Below the pieces are notes generated by a model, which worked only from the letters and a program-made list of their open reading frames with translations, was not told the DNA's origin and made no database searches. 64,000 nucleotides of DNA from Kitasatospora acidiphila (GTDB taxonomy: Bacteria; Actinomycetota; Actinomycetes; Streptomycetales; Streptomycetaceae). Location: contig NZ_VIGB01000003.1 in NCBI RefSeq assembly GCF_006636205.1, positions 8,000,501-8,064,500 on the forward strand, given 5' to 3'. The position numbers and the translations under genes were made by a program. Positions within the stretch are counted from its first letter, which is position 1. Each line of letters opens with the position of its first letter. Shown here piece by piece: positions 26,226-35,883 of this stretch.

Positions 26226-26954
26226 ATGATTTACTTCGGGAGCACTGCAGGCCTTCGTGGCCGTTGCGAGGTTGCAGACGTTGAGATCGCCAGTCGGCGC
26301 CCGTCTCACGAGGAACGAGCGATCGTGCCGCAGCGCAACTGGGCACCGATCGGCGACGACGAACCGGCGCTCCTTCGGCTGAGCCACAGCGTCAGGGCCG
26401 CTGAGACGGTGGAGATCGTGACCCTGCCTGAGAGTTTCCTACACGACGTACAAGGCGCCCGCGGGACGGGTGATATCGCCCGCCTTCCGTTCGCCGGTGA
26501 CAGTTCGATCGAGTTCCGTGGCTTTGCCCTGAGCGGTGCCAACACTCTGACGACGACCCTCAATCCGGCCAGCGGCCGACACATCGGGATCCACCTCGAC
26601 AACTGGGACCGCCTCCCGTACCGGAACCGTCTCCAGTCGCGACGGCGGCTTTGTATCAACGCCGGCCCTGGGGCCCGCTATCTGCTGCTCGGCAGTGTTG
26701 ACGCACTGGCGATCTGCCGTGCGCTGCACCCCGACTACCAAGAGCACCATCCACACACCGAGGACATTCGCGCCTACGTCTCAGCTGGCCACTGCTTGAA
26801 GTGCTTGCGGATCTTTCTGAAGCCTGGCGAGGGCTACATCGCACCTACCGAGCTGCTGCCGCATGACGGTTCGACAGCGGGTACGACCGAGCCGTCAACG
26901 GCCGCTTTCTGGCTGGGGCATTGGGATGCTGGCGACTTCCGATCACTGCTGTGA
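26226..26954 (+). CDS. Unknown protein of the RiPP cluster
   Basis: This 242-residue protein belongs to no family I can name. The ATG at 26226 follows GACGGAAG closely after the pentapeptide gene, so it is in the same operon. Conserved-looking polar motifs are G-R-H-I-G-I-H-L-D-N-W, R-R-R-L-C-I-N-A-G-P-G-A-R-Y-L, the histidine-rich H-P-D-Y-Q-E-H-H-P-H, and G-H-C-L-K-C-L-R-I-F. The H-x-D pair with later His would suit a non-heme iron or cupin-like oxygenase tailoring the peptide, but that is conjecture. A Cys-X2-Cys is also present. A terminator follows at 26986. Confidence 0.65.
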   Translation: MIYFGSTAGLRGRCEVADVEIASRRPSHEERAIVPQRNWAPIGDDEPALLRLSHSVRAAETVEIVTLPESFLHDVQGARGTGDIARLPFAGDSSIEFRGFALSGANTLTTTLNPASGRHIGIHLDNWDRLPYRNRLQSRRRLCINAGPGARYLLLGSVDALAICRALHPDYQEHHPHTEDIRAYVSAGHCLKCLRIFLKPGEGYIAPTELLPHDGSTAGTTEPSTAAFWLGHWDAGDFRSLL

Positions 26955-26985
26955 CCAACCAGATCCACTCCTCAGGAGACATGAC

Positions 26986-27013
26986 GGATCCCGGGCGGCA
27001 GCGCCCGGGATCC
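26986..27013. terminator. Perfect 11-bp hairpin ending the RiPP operon
   Basis: GGATCCCGGGC (26986-26996) pairs perfectly with GCCCGGGATCC (27003-27013) around a 6-base loop. It lies 32 bases past the unknown gene's stop and 37 before the convergent gene's stop. It can serve both strands. Confidence 0.75.
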
Positions 27014-27049
27014 GCACGAAACTGACTTTCAATCACTCCTGAAATTTGA

Positions 27050-29257
27050 TCAGTTGACGGTCCAGTGCTGCAACGCCGAACCGCTGTCCGCCTGTTGCGT
27101 CACCAGCGAGCCGTCGCCGGTAGACGCGGTGGTGAGCAGCAGGCCGCTCTTGGCCGAGGCGATGGTGTAGTTGCCATCCGGCTGGCGGGTGAGGTTCCAG
27201 TGCTGGTTGCTGTTGCCGGTGCAGGTCCACTGGATCACCTTGGCGCCGGCTGCTGTGGAGCCGCCGCTGACGTCGGCGCAGAGGCCCGACTGGGCGTTGG
27301 TCAACTGGTAGCTGCCGTCCGCCTGTTGGGTGAACTGCCAGGTCTGGTTGGGGCCGCCGTTCGGGGTCCAGGTGATCAGCTGGGTGCCGGCGGTGGTGCT
27401 GTGGTTGGGGTCGTCCAGCGCCTTGCCGCCGGTGGTCAGGGTGTGGGTGCCGTTGAGGTTGCCGCCGCCGGAGACGGTGCCGACCGGCGTCATGGTGAGG
27501 GTCTGCTCGGCGGTGGTGCGCCCGGCGCCGATCGGGGAGCCGGTGGTGTCGGTCCAGTAGCGGGCCGGGGTGGTCTCGGCCAGGGTGCCGGTGGCGTTGA
27601 GGCCGAGCACCAGGCCGCTGTACCGGTTGACCAGGCGGTAGTCGGCCCCGGTCGGCACGATGAACCACTGCTGCCCGACGCCGCTGCCGCTGCCGACGGT
27701 CGGTGCGGCACCCCAGGCGCGCCCGGCGTTTCCGCCGGCGTCCACGCCGAGGTGCGCGCCGGTGGCGGCGTTGGTGATCAGGTAGGAGCCGTCACCGACC
27801 GAGGTGAACGACCAAGCCTCCAGGGCGGATCCGGCGGGTGCGGCCAGCGACGTGGTCGCCGAACCGCCGTTGGCCTGGGCCAGGACCCGGCCGTCGCCGC
27901 TGCTGATCCGGTAGGTCTTGGCGGGGTCGAACGGCGCGGTGGCCGGCGTGCTGGAGTCGATGGTGGTGTTCACGTACTCGCCGGACGAGCCGTTGGAGCA
28001 GCCGTAGGCGCAGTACGTACGGAAGTTCTTGCCGACGATGGTGGAGTTGGTGAGGTTGGCGCCGTCCAGGAGCCAGCGGTACCAGGAGGCGGTGTGGTAG
28101 CTGCCGGTGTCGCCGAGCAGAGTCCACTTCTGGGTGGAGAGGTCGGCGGTGGCGTAGATCTGCTGCGGGGCGTTGCCGCTCTGGTCGACGGCCTGCGGGG
28201 TGCCGAGGTACAGGCCCAGGTAGGCGTCGTAGCTGACGTTCATGACGAACAGCGGCGTGGTCGCGGCGAGCGTGCCCGCCGCGACCTGCTGGCTGATCGT
28301 GCCGGTGTTCGCGGGGTTGTACTCCTTGGCGGGCGGCAGGTACCCGGTCGGGTTGGCGGCATCGGCGGGCACCATGTCGCTTTCCAGGCCGCCCGCGCCC
28401 GGCTGCGACCAGGCGCCGTCGTACCACTTCTGCCAACTGCCAGGGGCCATCTTGGCGGAGATCGGGGCCCGGGCCACGTGCTCCTGGAAGGCGCCCCAGC
28501 CGCCGTTCTTGTCGATGATCCGGGAGCCGTAGAAGACGTAGAAGTAGCCGGAGGCGGTGTCGACCAACAGGCGCTGGTCGCCGTCGCCGTAGTAGTACGT
28601 CTGGGCCGGGAACGCCGTGGTGTCGCCGCGCGTGGTGCTGTACGGCGAGGTGATCGCATGGTCCTTGATGGCCCAGGTGTGCCCCTGGTCGGTGGAGACC
28701 GCGTAGTCGATCGCGTCGTAGTGGAGGCCGTCGCCGAACGGCTGCGGGGTGAACTCGTTGTGCACCAGGCCGTACCAGTCACCGGTGTCCGGGTCGACCC
28801 AGACGCCCGACAGGTCGCAGTAGTTGGGCTGTGCGTACCCCGAGCCCGCTGGTGCCGCCGTGGCCGTCAGGCCGGTGGGGGAGTTGTTGCAGCGCCAAGT
28901 GGTGTCGTTGTTGCGGTCGTTGGGGTTGCTCGGGTTGACCGCGTTGTCGAGCGCACTGTCGGCGGTCGCGGAATCGAAGTCGCTGCCGCTGTAGAAGGTC
29001 CACTGCCGGGAGTCGGTCGCGCCGTAGAGGGAGTGGGACTCCTGGAAGTGGAAGGAGCCGTCCTTGTCGGTGTAGACACTGGCCGGGGTGTCGTCGGGGT
29101 AGGCGTAGCCGCCGCTGGAGCCGATGGTCACGGTGTACGAGCCGGCGCGTGGGGGCGCCGTCCGCGCGGCGGCGGGGGTCGCGGCGGCGCCGGCGGCCGT
29201 GGCGGCCAGTGCCAGGGCGGCCACGGCGCCGCCGAACCGCTGTCGAGGAGTTGACAC
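27050..29257 (-). CDS. Secreted beta-propeller protein with RICIN lectin domains
   Basis: This 735-residue exported protein starts at GTG with AAAGGAG upstream. The signal peptide runs to A-A-A-R near residue 32. Residues about 40-440 look like an enzyme-type beta-propeller (S-G-V-W-V-D-P-D-T-G-D-W-Y-G-L-V-H-N-E-F, repeated D-x-x-x-x-W). The rest is a beta-trefoil-like segment and a final RICIN domain with N-Q-T-W, N-Q-H-W and Q-H-W-T repeats. It probably binds and trims a polysaccharide. I cannot assign a glycosidase family. It is divergent from a LacI gene with matching operator boxes on both sides, so it is sugar-regulated. Confidence 0.72.
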   Translation of the reverse strand: MSTPRQRFGGAVAALALAATAAGAAATPAAARTAPPRAGSYTVTIGSSGGYAYPDDTPASVYTDKDGSFHFQESHSLYGATDSRQWTFYSGSDFDSATADSALDNAVNPSNPNDRNNDTTWRCNNSPTGLTATAAPAGSGYAQPNYCDLSGVWVDPDTGDWYGLVHNEFTPQPFGDGLHYDAIDYAVSTDQGHTWAIKDHAITSPYSTTRGDTTAFPAQTYYYGDGDQRLLVDTASGYFYVFYGSRIIDKNGGWGAFQEHVARAPISAKMAPGSWQKWYDGAWSQPGAGGLESDMVPADAANPTGYLPPAKEYNPANTGTISQQVAAGTLAATTPLFVMNVSYDAYLGLYLGTPQAVDQSGNAPQQIYATADLSTQKWTLLGDTGSYHTASWYRWLLDGANLTNSTIVGKNFRTYCAYGCSNGSSGEYVNTTIDSSTPATAPFDPAKTYRISSGDGRVLAQANGGSATTSLAAPAGSALEAWSFTSVGDGSYLITNAATGAHLGVDAGGNAGRAWGAAPTVGSGSGVGQQWFIVPTGADYRLVNRYSGLVLGLNATGTLAETTPARYWTDTTGSPIGAGRTTAEQTLTMTPVGTVSGGGNLNGTHTLTTGGKALDDPNHSTTAGTQLITWTPNGGPNQTWQFTQQADGSYQLTNAQSGLCADVSGGSTAAGAKVIQWTCTGNSNQHWNLTRQPDGNYTIASAKSGLLLTTASTGDGSLVTQQADSGSALQHWTVN

Positions 29258-29302
29258 AGGTACTCCTTTCGAGGTGGGGGTGGCCCGAACGGTACGGCTC
29301 TC

Positions 29303-29314
29303 TTGACCGGTAAA
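29303..29314. promoter_or_regulatory. LacI box in front of the RICIN gene
   Basis: TTGACCGGTAAA differs at one base from the perfect box TTGACCGGTCAA at 29458. It lies 46 bases upstream of the secreted protein's start. The central CG and arms suit a LacI-family operator. Confidence 0.6.
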
Positions 29315-29457
29315 ACAAGAGGAAGGTTGCAAAAATCTGCCGAGCTGGGGCGCGATATGCCTCGTGGGGGTGACGCGAGCCAGGGATCTACCGGTGTCGG
29401 AATTCAAAGCCGCCTTGACGTGATGTCAGAGTGCGACTATTTTGCGAACGAGAAGTA

Positions 29458-29469
29458 TTGACCGGTCAA
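29458..29469. promoter_or_regulatory. Perfect LacI box in front of the regulator gene
   Basis: TTGACCGGTCAA is a perfect 12-base palindrome with a central CG, 16 bases before the regulator's ATG. With the 29303 copy it forms a two-site switch over the divergent promoters. Confidence 0.7.
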
Positions 29470-29485
29470 ATTCGAGGGAACAGCC

Positions 29486-30487
29486 ATGGTGACGATGCAG
29501 GACGTGGCCGAGCGGGCCGGGGTCACGAAGCAGACCGTCTCCAATGTGCTCTCCGGGCGGGTCGCGGTCCGGCCGGCCACCGCCGCCCGCGTGCGGGCCG
29601 CGATCGACGAGCTCGGCTACACGCCCAACCTGGTCGCCCGCTCACTGGCCACCGGCAGCACCAAGACCATCGGGCTGTTCGTGCCGACCGTCGTCGGCTC
29701 CTTCTACGCGGAGCTGATCGAGGAGGTCGAGGACGTCCTGGAGGAGCACGGCTACCACCTGCTGCTCTGCACCACCCGGCTGGACGGCGAGCGGGCCCGG
29801 CGCCACCTCGCCGGCCTGACCAGCCGCTCGGTGGACGCCCTGCTGATCGCCGGCGACAACGACCTCATCGACCACCTGCCGCTGCTCGCCGACGCCCGCT
29901 TCCCGGTGGTGCTGTGCGCCTGGGAGACCGAGACCCCGGACCGGTTCCCCGTGGTCACCATCGACTACGAGCGGGCCGGGTACCTGGCCGGGCGCCACAT
30001 TCGCGAGCTCGGCCACCGCAAGGTCGCGGTGCTGGCCAGCCCCAGCCACGCCGTGCGGATCGAGGGCTTCCGGCGGGCATTCACGGCGGACGGGCTGACC
30101 GTGCCGGAATCCGCCGTGCACTACGCGCCCGAGCCGACCCCCGCCGGCGGCTTCGAGGCCGCCGCCGCCGCGCTGGCCGCCAGCCCCGAGGTGACCGCGC
30201 TCTTCGCCACCCACGACGTGCTCGCCCTCGGCGCACTGGAGGCCGCCCGGGAGGCAGGGCGTTCCGTGCCGCAGGACCTCTCGGTGGTGGGGCACGACGA
30301 CACCCTGGAGGTCCAGGTCGCCAGGCCGGCGCTCACCACGGTGTCGATACCCAAGCGGGAGATGGCCCGGCAGGCCATCGAGCAGCTGCTGCGCGCGATC
30401 ACCAGGTCGGGCACCCAGACCAACTCGCTGCAGCTGCTCCGCCCCGAGTTGGTGGTCCGGGAGAGCACCGGGCCGGCCGCGGGCTGA
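29486..30487 (+). CDS. LacI-family transcriptional regulator
   Basis: This 333-residue regulator has an N-terminal HTH (M-Q-D-V-A-E-R-A-G-V-T-K-Q-T-V-S-N-V-L-S-G) with hinge helix (Y-T-P-N-L-V-A-R-S-L). A sugar-sensing domain follows (I-G-L-F-V-P-T-V-V-G-S-F, S-V-V-G-H-D-D). It is divergent from the secreted RICIN protein and almost certainly controls it and itself through the TTGACCGGTCAA boxes. GAGGGAACAGCC precedes the ATG. Confidence 0.93.
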   Translation: MVTMQDVAERAGVTKQTVSNVLSGRVAVRPATAARVRAAIDELGYTPNLVARSLATGSTKTIGLFVPTVVGSFYAELIEEVEDVLEEHGYHLLLCTTRLDGERARRHLAGLTSRSVDALLIAGDNDLIDHLPLLADARFPVVLCAWETETPDRFPVVTIDYERAGYLAGRHIRELGHRKVAVLASPSHAVRIEGFRRAFTADGLTVPESAVHYAPEPTPAGGFEAAAAALAASPEVTALFATHDVLALGALEAAREAGRSVPQDLSVVGHDDTLEVQVARPALTTVSIPKREMARQAIEQLLRAITRSGTQTNSLQLLRPELVVRESTGPAAG

Positions 30488-31044
30488 CGAGTCCTGTGAC
30501 GGCAGGGGCCCGCTGACCGCAGGGCGGGCATGGCGCGAAGGCCCCGGTGACGGCGAGGCGCGGGTTACGTGAAGGCCGTTGCGACGCACGGCGGCGCGTG
30601 CCCCGAAGGGCTCCGCCGCGGCCCGGGCGTCCCTGAAACGAATTCGGCGGGAACCTCGAGGATTCTTCAGGGAGATACCGGTTCGGAGCTCCAGACTTCG
30701 ATCACCATTTATGGCCGCATTCGGATGTGAGAACTCTCACTGTGACACGCGGCCGCCGACCGGGTGAATTTCGTCGAACCGGAGCCAGGCACCCGTGAGC
30801 ATCGTCACCGAGCATTCGAACAGCCGTCGCCCACTCCTCTGACCTGCTACTTTCGCCTGTGTCACGGAAGATCCATGAGAATTTGCTTTGATTTCGGCAG
30901 GGTGCCATCGGCGGGTCGAAGCGGTTTGGCAAGGTGAATAGCGAAGCTGTCTGCCCGGGATGACCCCTACCCTCATCTCCCGTGCCGTGCAACGGCGCAG
31001 TCGGCGCCGTCGTCGACAGTCCGCGAGTTTGAGGAGTTGCCCGC
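30488..31044. other. 557-bp intergenic region, no gene recognised
   Basis: The spacer between the LacI gene and the Pls-like synthetase contains only short random-looking frames. The segment 30640-30940 is noticeably less GC-rich than the flanks and probably holds the synthetase promoter. A GAGGAGTT ribosome site closes it. Confidence 0.45.
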
Positions 31045-34000
31045 ATGGCTCCGAGCCACAATCCGGTGTCCACCCTGCCCGAACACCGGCCCGCTCGTGA
31101 GATCGCCGCCTGGCCCGTCGCCCACCCGGCACTGCCCCGCACCCTGATCGACATCCTGCTTGCGACTGCCGCCGCCTGCCCGCAGGCGCCCGCCCTGGAC
31201 GCCGGCGGCGTGCTCCTGGACTACCAGGGGCTGGTCCACCACGTCGCGGCCTACGCCGAAGAGCTCGGTCGGCACGGCATCGGCGCCGGCGACCGGGTCG
31301 GCATCCGCGTCCCCTCCGGCACCGCCGACCTCTACGTCGCGATACTCGCCGTGCTCTGGGCCGGCGCCACCTACGTACCGGTGGACGCCGACGACCCCGA
31401 CGAGCGCGCCGAGATGATCTGGCAGGACGCCCAGGTCTGCGCCGTGATCGGCGCCGAGCGCCGACTGGCCATGAGCTCCGTCGTCGGACCCGGCTGCCGA
31501 GCCGGCGGCCCCGGCCCCGGCGGCGACGCCTGGATCATCTTCACCTCCGGCACCACCGGGCGCCCCAAGGGCGTCGCCGTCACCCACCGCTCCGCCGCCG
31601 CCTTCGTGGACGCCGAGGCCCGGCTCTTCCTCCAGCGGCAACCGCTCGGCCCCGGCGACCGGGTGCTGGCCGGGCTGTCCGTGGCCTTCGACGCCTCCTG
31701 CGAGGAGATGTGGCTCGCCTGGCGGCACGGCGCCTGCCTGGTCCCGGCGCCCCGCTCCCTGGTCAAGGCCGGCACCGACCTAGGCCCGTGGCTGGTCGAG
31801 CGCCGAATCAGCGCCGTCTCCACCGTGCCCACCCTGCTCGCGCTCTGGCCCCAGGAGTGCCTGGACCAGGTGCGCCTGATCATCGTCGGCGGCGAGTCCT
31901 GCCCGCCCGAGCTGGTGGACCGACTCGCCGCCCCGCACCGCGAGTTCTGGAACACCTACGGCCCGACCGAGACCACCGTGGTCGCCACCGCCCACCGCAT
32001 GCTGCCCGGCGAGCCGGTCAGGATCGGCCTCCCGCTGGACGGCTGGCAGATCGCCGTGGTCGACGAGGCCGGCTACCCGGTCGCGTGGGGCGAGACCGGC
32101 GAACTGCTGATCAGCGGCGTCGGCACCGCCCGCTACCTCGACCCGGCCAAGGACGCCGAGAAGTTCGTCGCCCACCCCGCCCTGCCCGGCGCCCGGGTCT
32201 ACCGCAGCGGCGACCTGGTCCAGGCCGACCCGCGCGGCCTGCTGTTCGTCGGCCGGGCCGACGAACAGGTCAAGCTCGGCGGCCGCCGGATCGAACTCGG
32301 CGAGGTGGACGCCGCCCTCCAAGCCCTGCCCGGCGTCCGGGCCGCCGCCGCAGCCGTGCGCACCAACCCGGCCGGCACCCAGCTGCTGGTCGGCTACCTG
32401 GTCCCGCAGCCCGGCGCCATCCTCGACCTGGCCGCCGCCCGCACCCAGCTGACCGGGCGGCTGCCCGCCGCCCTCGTCCCGCTGCTCGCCACCGTCGACC
32501 AGCTGCCCACCCGCACCTCCGGCAAGGTCGACCGCAACGCCCTGCCCTGGCCGCTGCCCGGCCTGGCGGACCGGACCGGGTCGGCCGAGCGGCTCACCGG
32601 CACCGCCGGCTGGCTCGCCGAGCAGTGGGAGGCCGGCCTCGGCCTGCCCGTCTCCTCCGACAGCGACTTCTTCGCGCTCGGCGGCTCCAGCCTGGTCGCC
32701 GCCCGGCTGGTCTCCGTGCTGCGCACCCGCTACCCGTCGGTCGGCGTCGCCGACCTGTACGCCCACCCGGTGCTGGCCGACCTCGCCGCCGCGCTCGACG
32801 AGAAGCACGGCGGCGCCGACCGGACACCGGGCGGCGCGCCGGCCGCACCCCGTGAACAGCGCCGGGTGCGCCGCACCCCGCGCCGCGCCGCGATCGCCCA
32901 GAGCCTGGTGCTCGCCGTGCTCTACACCCTGGCCAGCGTGCGCTGGGTGCTGGTCATCGCCGCCATCAACAACCTGATGGGCGGCCACCTCGCCTGGGCG
33001 CCGCACACCCCCTGGTGGCTGATCATCGGCGGCCTGCTGCTGCTCGGCAGCACACCGGGACGCGTGCTGCTCGCCGGCACCGCCGCCCGGGCGCTCACCG
33101 CCCGGCTGCGCCCCGGCAGTTACCCGCGCGGCGGCCTGGCCCACCTGCGGCTCTGGGCCGCCGAACGGACCGCCGCCAGCTTCAACACCGGCGAACTGGC
33201 CGGCACCCCCTGGGCCCGCCACTACGCCAAGCTGCTCGGCTGCCGGGTCGGCAAGGGCGCCCATCTGCACGCCGTCCCACCGGTCACCGGACTGGCCGTC
33301 TTCGGTGCCGGCTGCTCGGTCGAACCCGGCGTCGACCTGGCCGGCTGGTGGCTGGACGGCGACCTGCTGCACCTCGGGTCCGTCGAGATCGGCGCCGACG
33401 CCCGGGTCGGCACCCGCGCCACCCTGATGCCGGGCGCCCGGGTCGGTACCGCCGCCGACGTCGCCCCCGGCAGCTGCGTACTCGGCACCGTGCCGCCGGG
33501 CAGCCACTACCACGGCTCACCCGCCCGCCCGAACAGCGAACCGCAGGCCGGCTGGCCCGCTCCGCGCCGCGGCCACGCCGCCTCACGCGCCTGGAACCTC
33601 GCCTACGGCCTCGGCATGCTCCTCTTCGGCCTGCTCCCGGTGATCTCCGCGGTGCCCGCCCTGTGCGTGCTCTACCCGATGCTCGACGCCGACCACACGC
33701 TGCAGGCCGCGCTGCTCCAACTGCTGCCACCACCGCGCTGCTGACCGCGCTCACGATGTCCTGCTACGCGCTGCTGCTGGTGCTGCTGGTCCGCTTGTTC
33801 AGCCGGGCGATCCAGCCCGGCTTCCACCCCGAGCACGGCAAGGTCGCCTGGTGCGTCTGGGCGGTCTCGCGGCTGATGGACACCGCCCGCCGCTCGCTCT
33901 TCCCGTTCTACGCAAGCCTGTTCACGCCGGTCTGGCTGCGGCTGCTCGGCGCCAGGATCGGCCGCCGGGTGGAGGCCTCGACGGTGCTCGCACTGCCCGG

Positions 34001-35042
34001 CCTGATGCGAGTCGACGACGGCGCGTTCCTCGCCGACGACACCCTCGTCGCCCCCTTCGAGGTGCGCGGCGGCTGGCTGCGGATCGGGCCCTCGGCGGTC
34101 GGTCAGCGCGCCTTCGTCGGCAACTCCGGCATCGTCGGCCCCGGCACCGAACTGCCCGACCGCGCCCTGGTCGGCGTGCTCTCCGACGCCCCCGTGAACG
34201 CCACACCCGGCTCCTCCTGGCTCGGCCGGCCCGGCATCGAACTGCCCCGGGTCGCCGACGCCGGCGACGAGGCCCGCACCTACGCGCCGCCGCGCCGACT
34301 GCTGCTGGCCCGCGCCACCGTCGAACTCTGCCGACTGCTGCCGGTGATCCTCACCGTGCTGCTCGGCGACCTGGTCTTCGGTGCGCTCGAAGCGATCATC
34401 GACCAGGACGGCCTGGCCGCCGCCCTCGCCGTCGGCGGCGTGGTGCTGGCCGGCGCCACCCTGGCAGCCTGCCTGGTCACCACGCTCGCCAAGTGGCTGC
34501 TGGTCGGCAAGTTCCGCTCCGGTGAGCACCCGCTGTGGTCCGCCTTCGTCTGGCGCAACGAGCTCTACGACACCTTCGTGGAGGAACTCGCGATGCCCTG
34601 GGGCGGGCAGACCCTGCTCGGCACCCCCTACATGAACATGTGGCTGCGCAGCCTGGGCGCCAAGATCGGCCGCGGCGCCTGGTGCGAGACCCACTGGCTG
34701 CCCGAGTCCGACCTGGTCAGCGTCGGCAGCGGCGCCAGCGTCAACCGGGGCACCGTGCTGCAGACGCACCTGTTCCACGACCGGGTGATGCGGCTCGGGC
34801 CGGTCGTCCTCGACGAGGGCGCCACGCTCGGCCCCAACTCGATCGTGCTGCCCGGCACCACGGTCGGCGCCGGCGCCTCGATCGGCGGTGCCTCACTGGC
34901 GATGCGCGGTGAGGAGATCCCGGACAGCACCCGCTGGATCGGCAACCCGATCGCGGCCTGGCCCGCCGAGCACGCGGCCACGGTGCCGGCGGCCGCGCGA
35001 GGACGGCACCGGCACCGGGCGCGGGCCCGGGCGCGGGGCTGA
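31045..35042 (+). pseudogene. Pls/PosA-family nonribosomal peptide synthetase (epsilon-poly-lysine-synthase-like), one-base frameshift
   Basis: This is a gene of about 1,332 codons read in two frames. Residues 1-500 form an adenylation domain (S-G-T-T-G-R-P-K-G, A-F-D-A-S-C-E-E-M-W, Y-G-P-T-E-T-T). Residues about 515-590 form a carrier domain with the pantetheine serine in L-G-G-S-S-L. Several membrane helices and three left-handed beta-helix, acyltransferase-like modules follow. This is the layout of Streptomyces albulus Pls, which polymerises L-lysine without a condensation domain. The first frame stops at 33744; the second takes over near 33727, where CTGCTG-N-CCACC would restore L-L-x-T-T-A-L. 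The span lacks one base of a whole codon count, so it is probably an intact gene with a sequencing deletion. The monomer is not certain. Confidence 0.78.
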
Positions 35043-35083
35043 CGCGGGACCTCCGCAGGGCAGGCCAGAGGGCGGGCCCGGTC

Positions 35084-35821
35084 TCAGGCCAGGCCGCCCG
35101 TGGCCCGCAGGTTCTGGCCGGTCATCCAGCGGCCGTCCGGGCCGACCAGGAACGCCACCACGTCCGCCACATCGGCCGGCTCACCGAGCCGGCCGAGCGG
35201 CGTCATGGCGGGGAGCGCCTTCAGGATGTCCGCCGTCACCGTGCCGAGCAGCAACTCGGTGTCGGTGGCACCCGGTGACACCGTGTTGACGGTGATCCCG
35301 CGCGCCCCGAGCTCCTGGGCCGCGACGCCCGTCAGCTGCTCCAGCGCCCCCTTGCTGGCCACGTACGCCGCGGTTCCGCGCCCGGCCCGCGCCGTCGCGG
35401 CGGAGGAGATGTTGACGATCCGGCCGCCGTCCCGCATGGTGCGCGCCGCATGGCGGACCGTCAGGAACACCGATCGGGCGTTCACCGCGAAGATCCGGTC
35501 GAAGTCGGCCAGTTCGATCTCGGCGACCGGCGTCGGGCTGAATTGCGCCGCGGCATTGTTCACCAGGATGTCCAGGCCGCCCAACTCCTCGTCGGCCAGC
35601 GCCATCAGCCGCTCCGCCTGCGCCGGATCGCTCAGGTCCGCCCGCACCGCCAGGGCCGACCCGCCGGCGTCGGCCACTGTGCGCAGCACCTCGTCCGCCG
35701 CGGCCTCGTTGCTCCCGTACCCGAACACCACCCGGGCCCCGTCGCGGCAGAGACGCTCCACGATCGCCCGACCGATGCCGCGCGAACCGCCGGTCACCAC
35801 AGCGGTCTTCCCGTTGAGCAC
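35084..35821 (-). CDS. SDR-family oxidoreductase (3-oxoacyl reductase-like)
   Basis: This 245-residue classical short-chain dehydrogenase has T-G-G-S-R-G-I-G for NAD(P), N-N-A-A, the catalytic Ser in N-I-S-S-A-A and Y-V-A-S-K. The end R-W-M-T-G-Q-N-L-R-A-T-G-G fits the FabG-like group. The substrate is unknown. I chose the GTG at 35821 because GGAGG lies 5 bases upstream, rather than the ATG at 35866 or longer options. It is convergent with the synthetase and divergent from a HAD-like fragment. Confidence 0.85.
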   Translation of the reverse strand: MLNGKTAVVTGGSRGIGRAIVERLCRDGARVVFGYGSNEAAADEVLRTVADAGGSALAVRADLSDPAQAERLMALADEELGGLDILVNNAAAQFSPTPVAEIELADFDRIFAVNARSVFLTVRHAARTMRDGGRIVNISSAATARAGRGTAAYVASKGALEQLTGVAAQELGARGITVNTVSPGATDTELLLGTVTADILKALPAMTPLGRLGEPADVADVVAFLVGPDGRWMTGQNLRATGGLA

Positions 35822-35883
35822 GATGTCCTCCGTACGCTGCCGAGGGATGGGGTCGAAGTCGACCATAGACACCGGAGGGTGGA

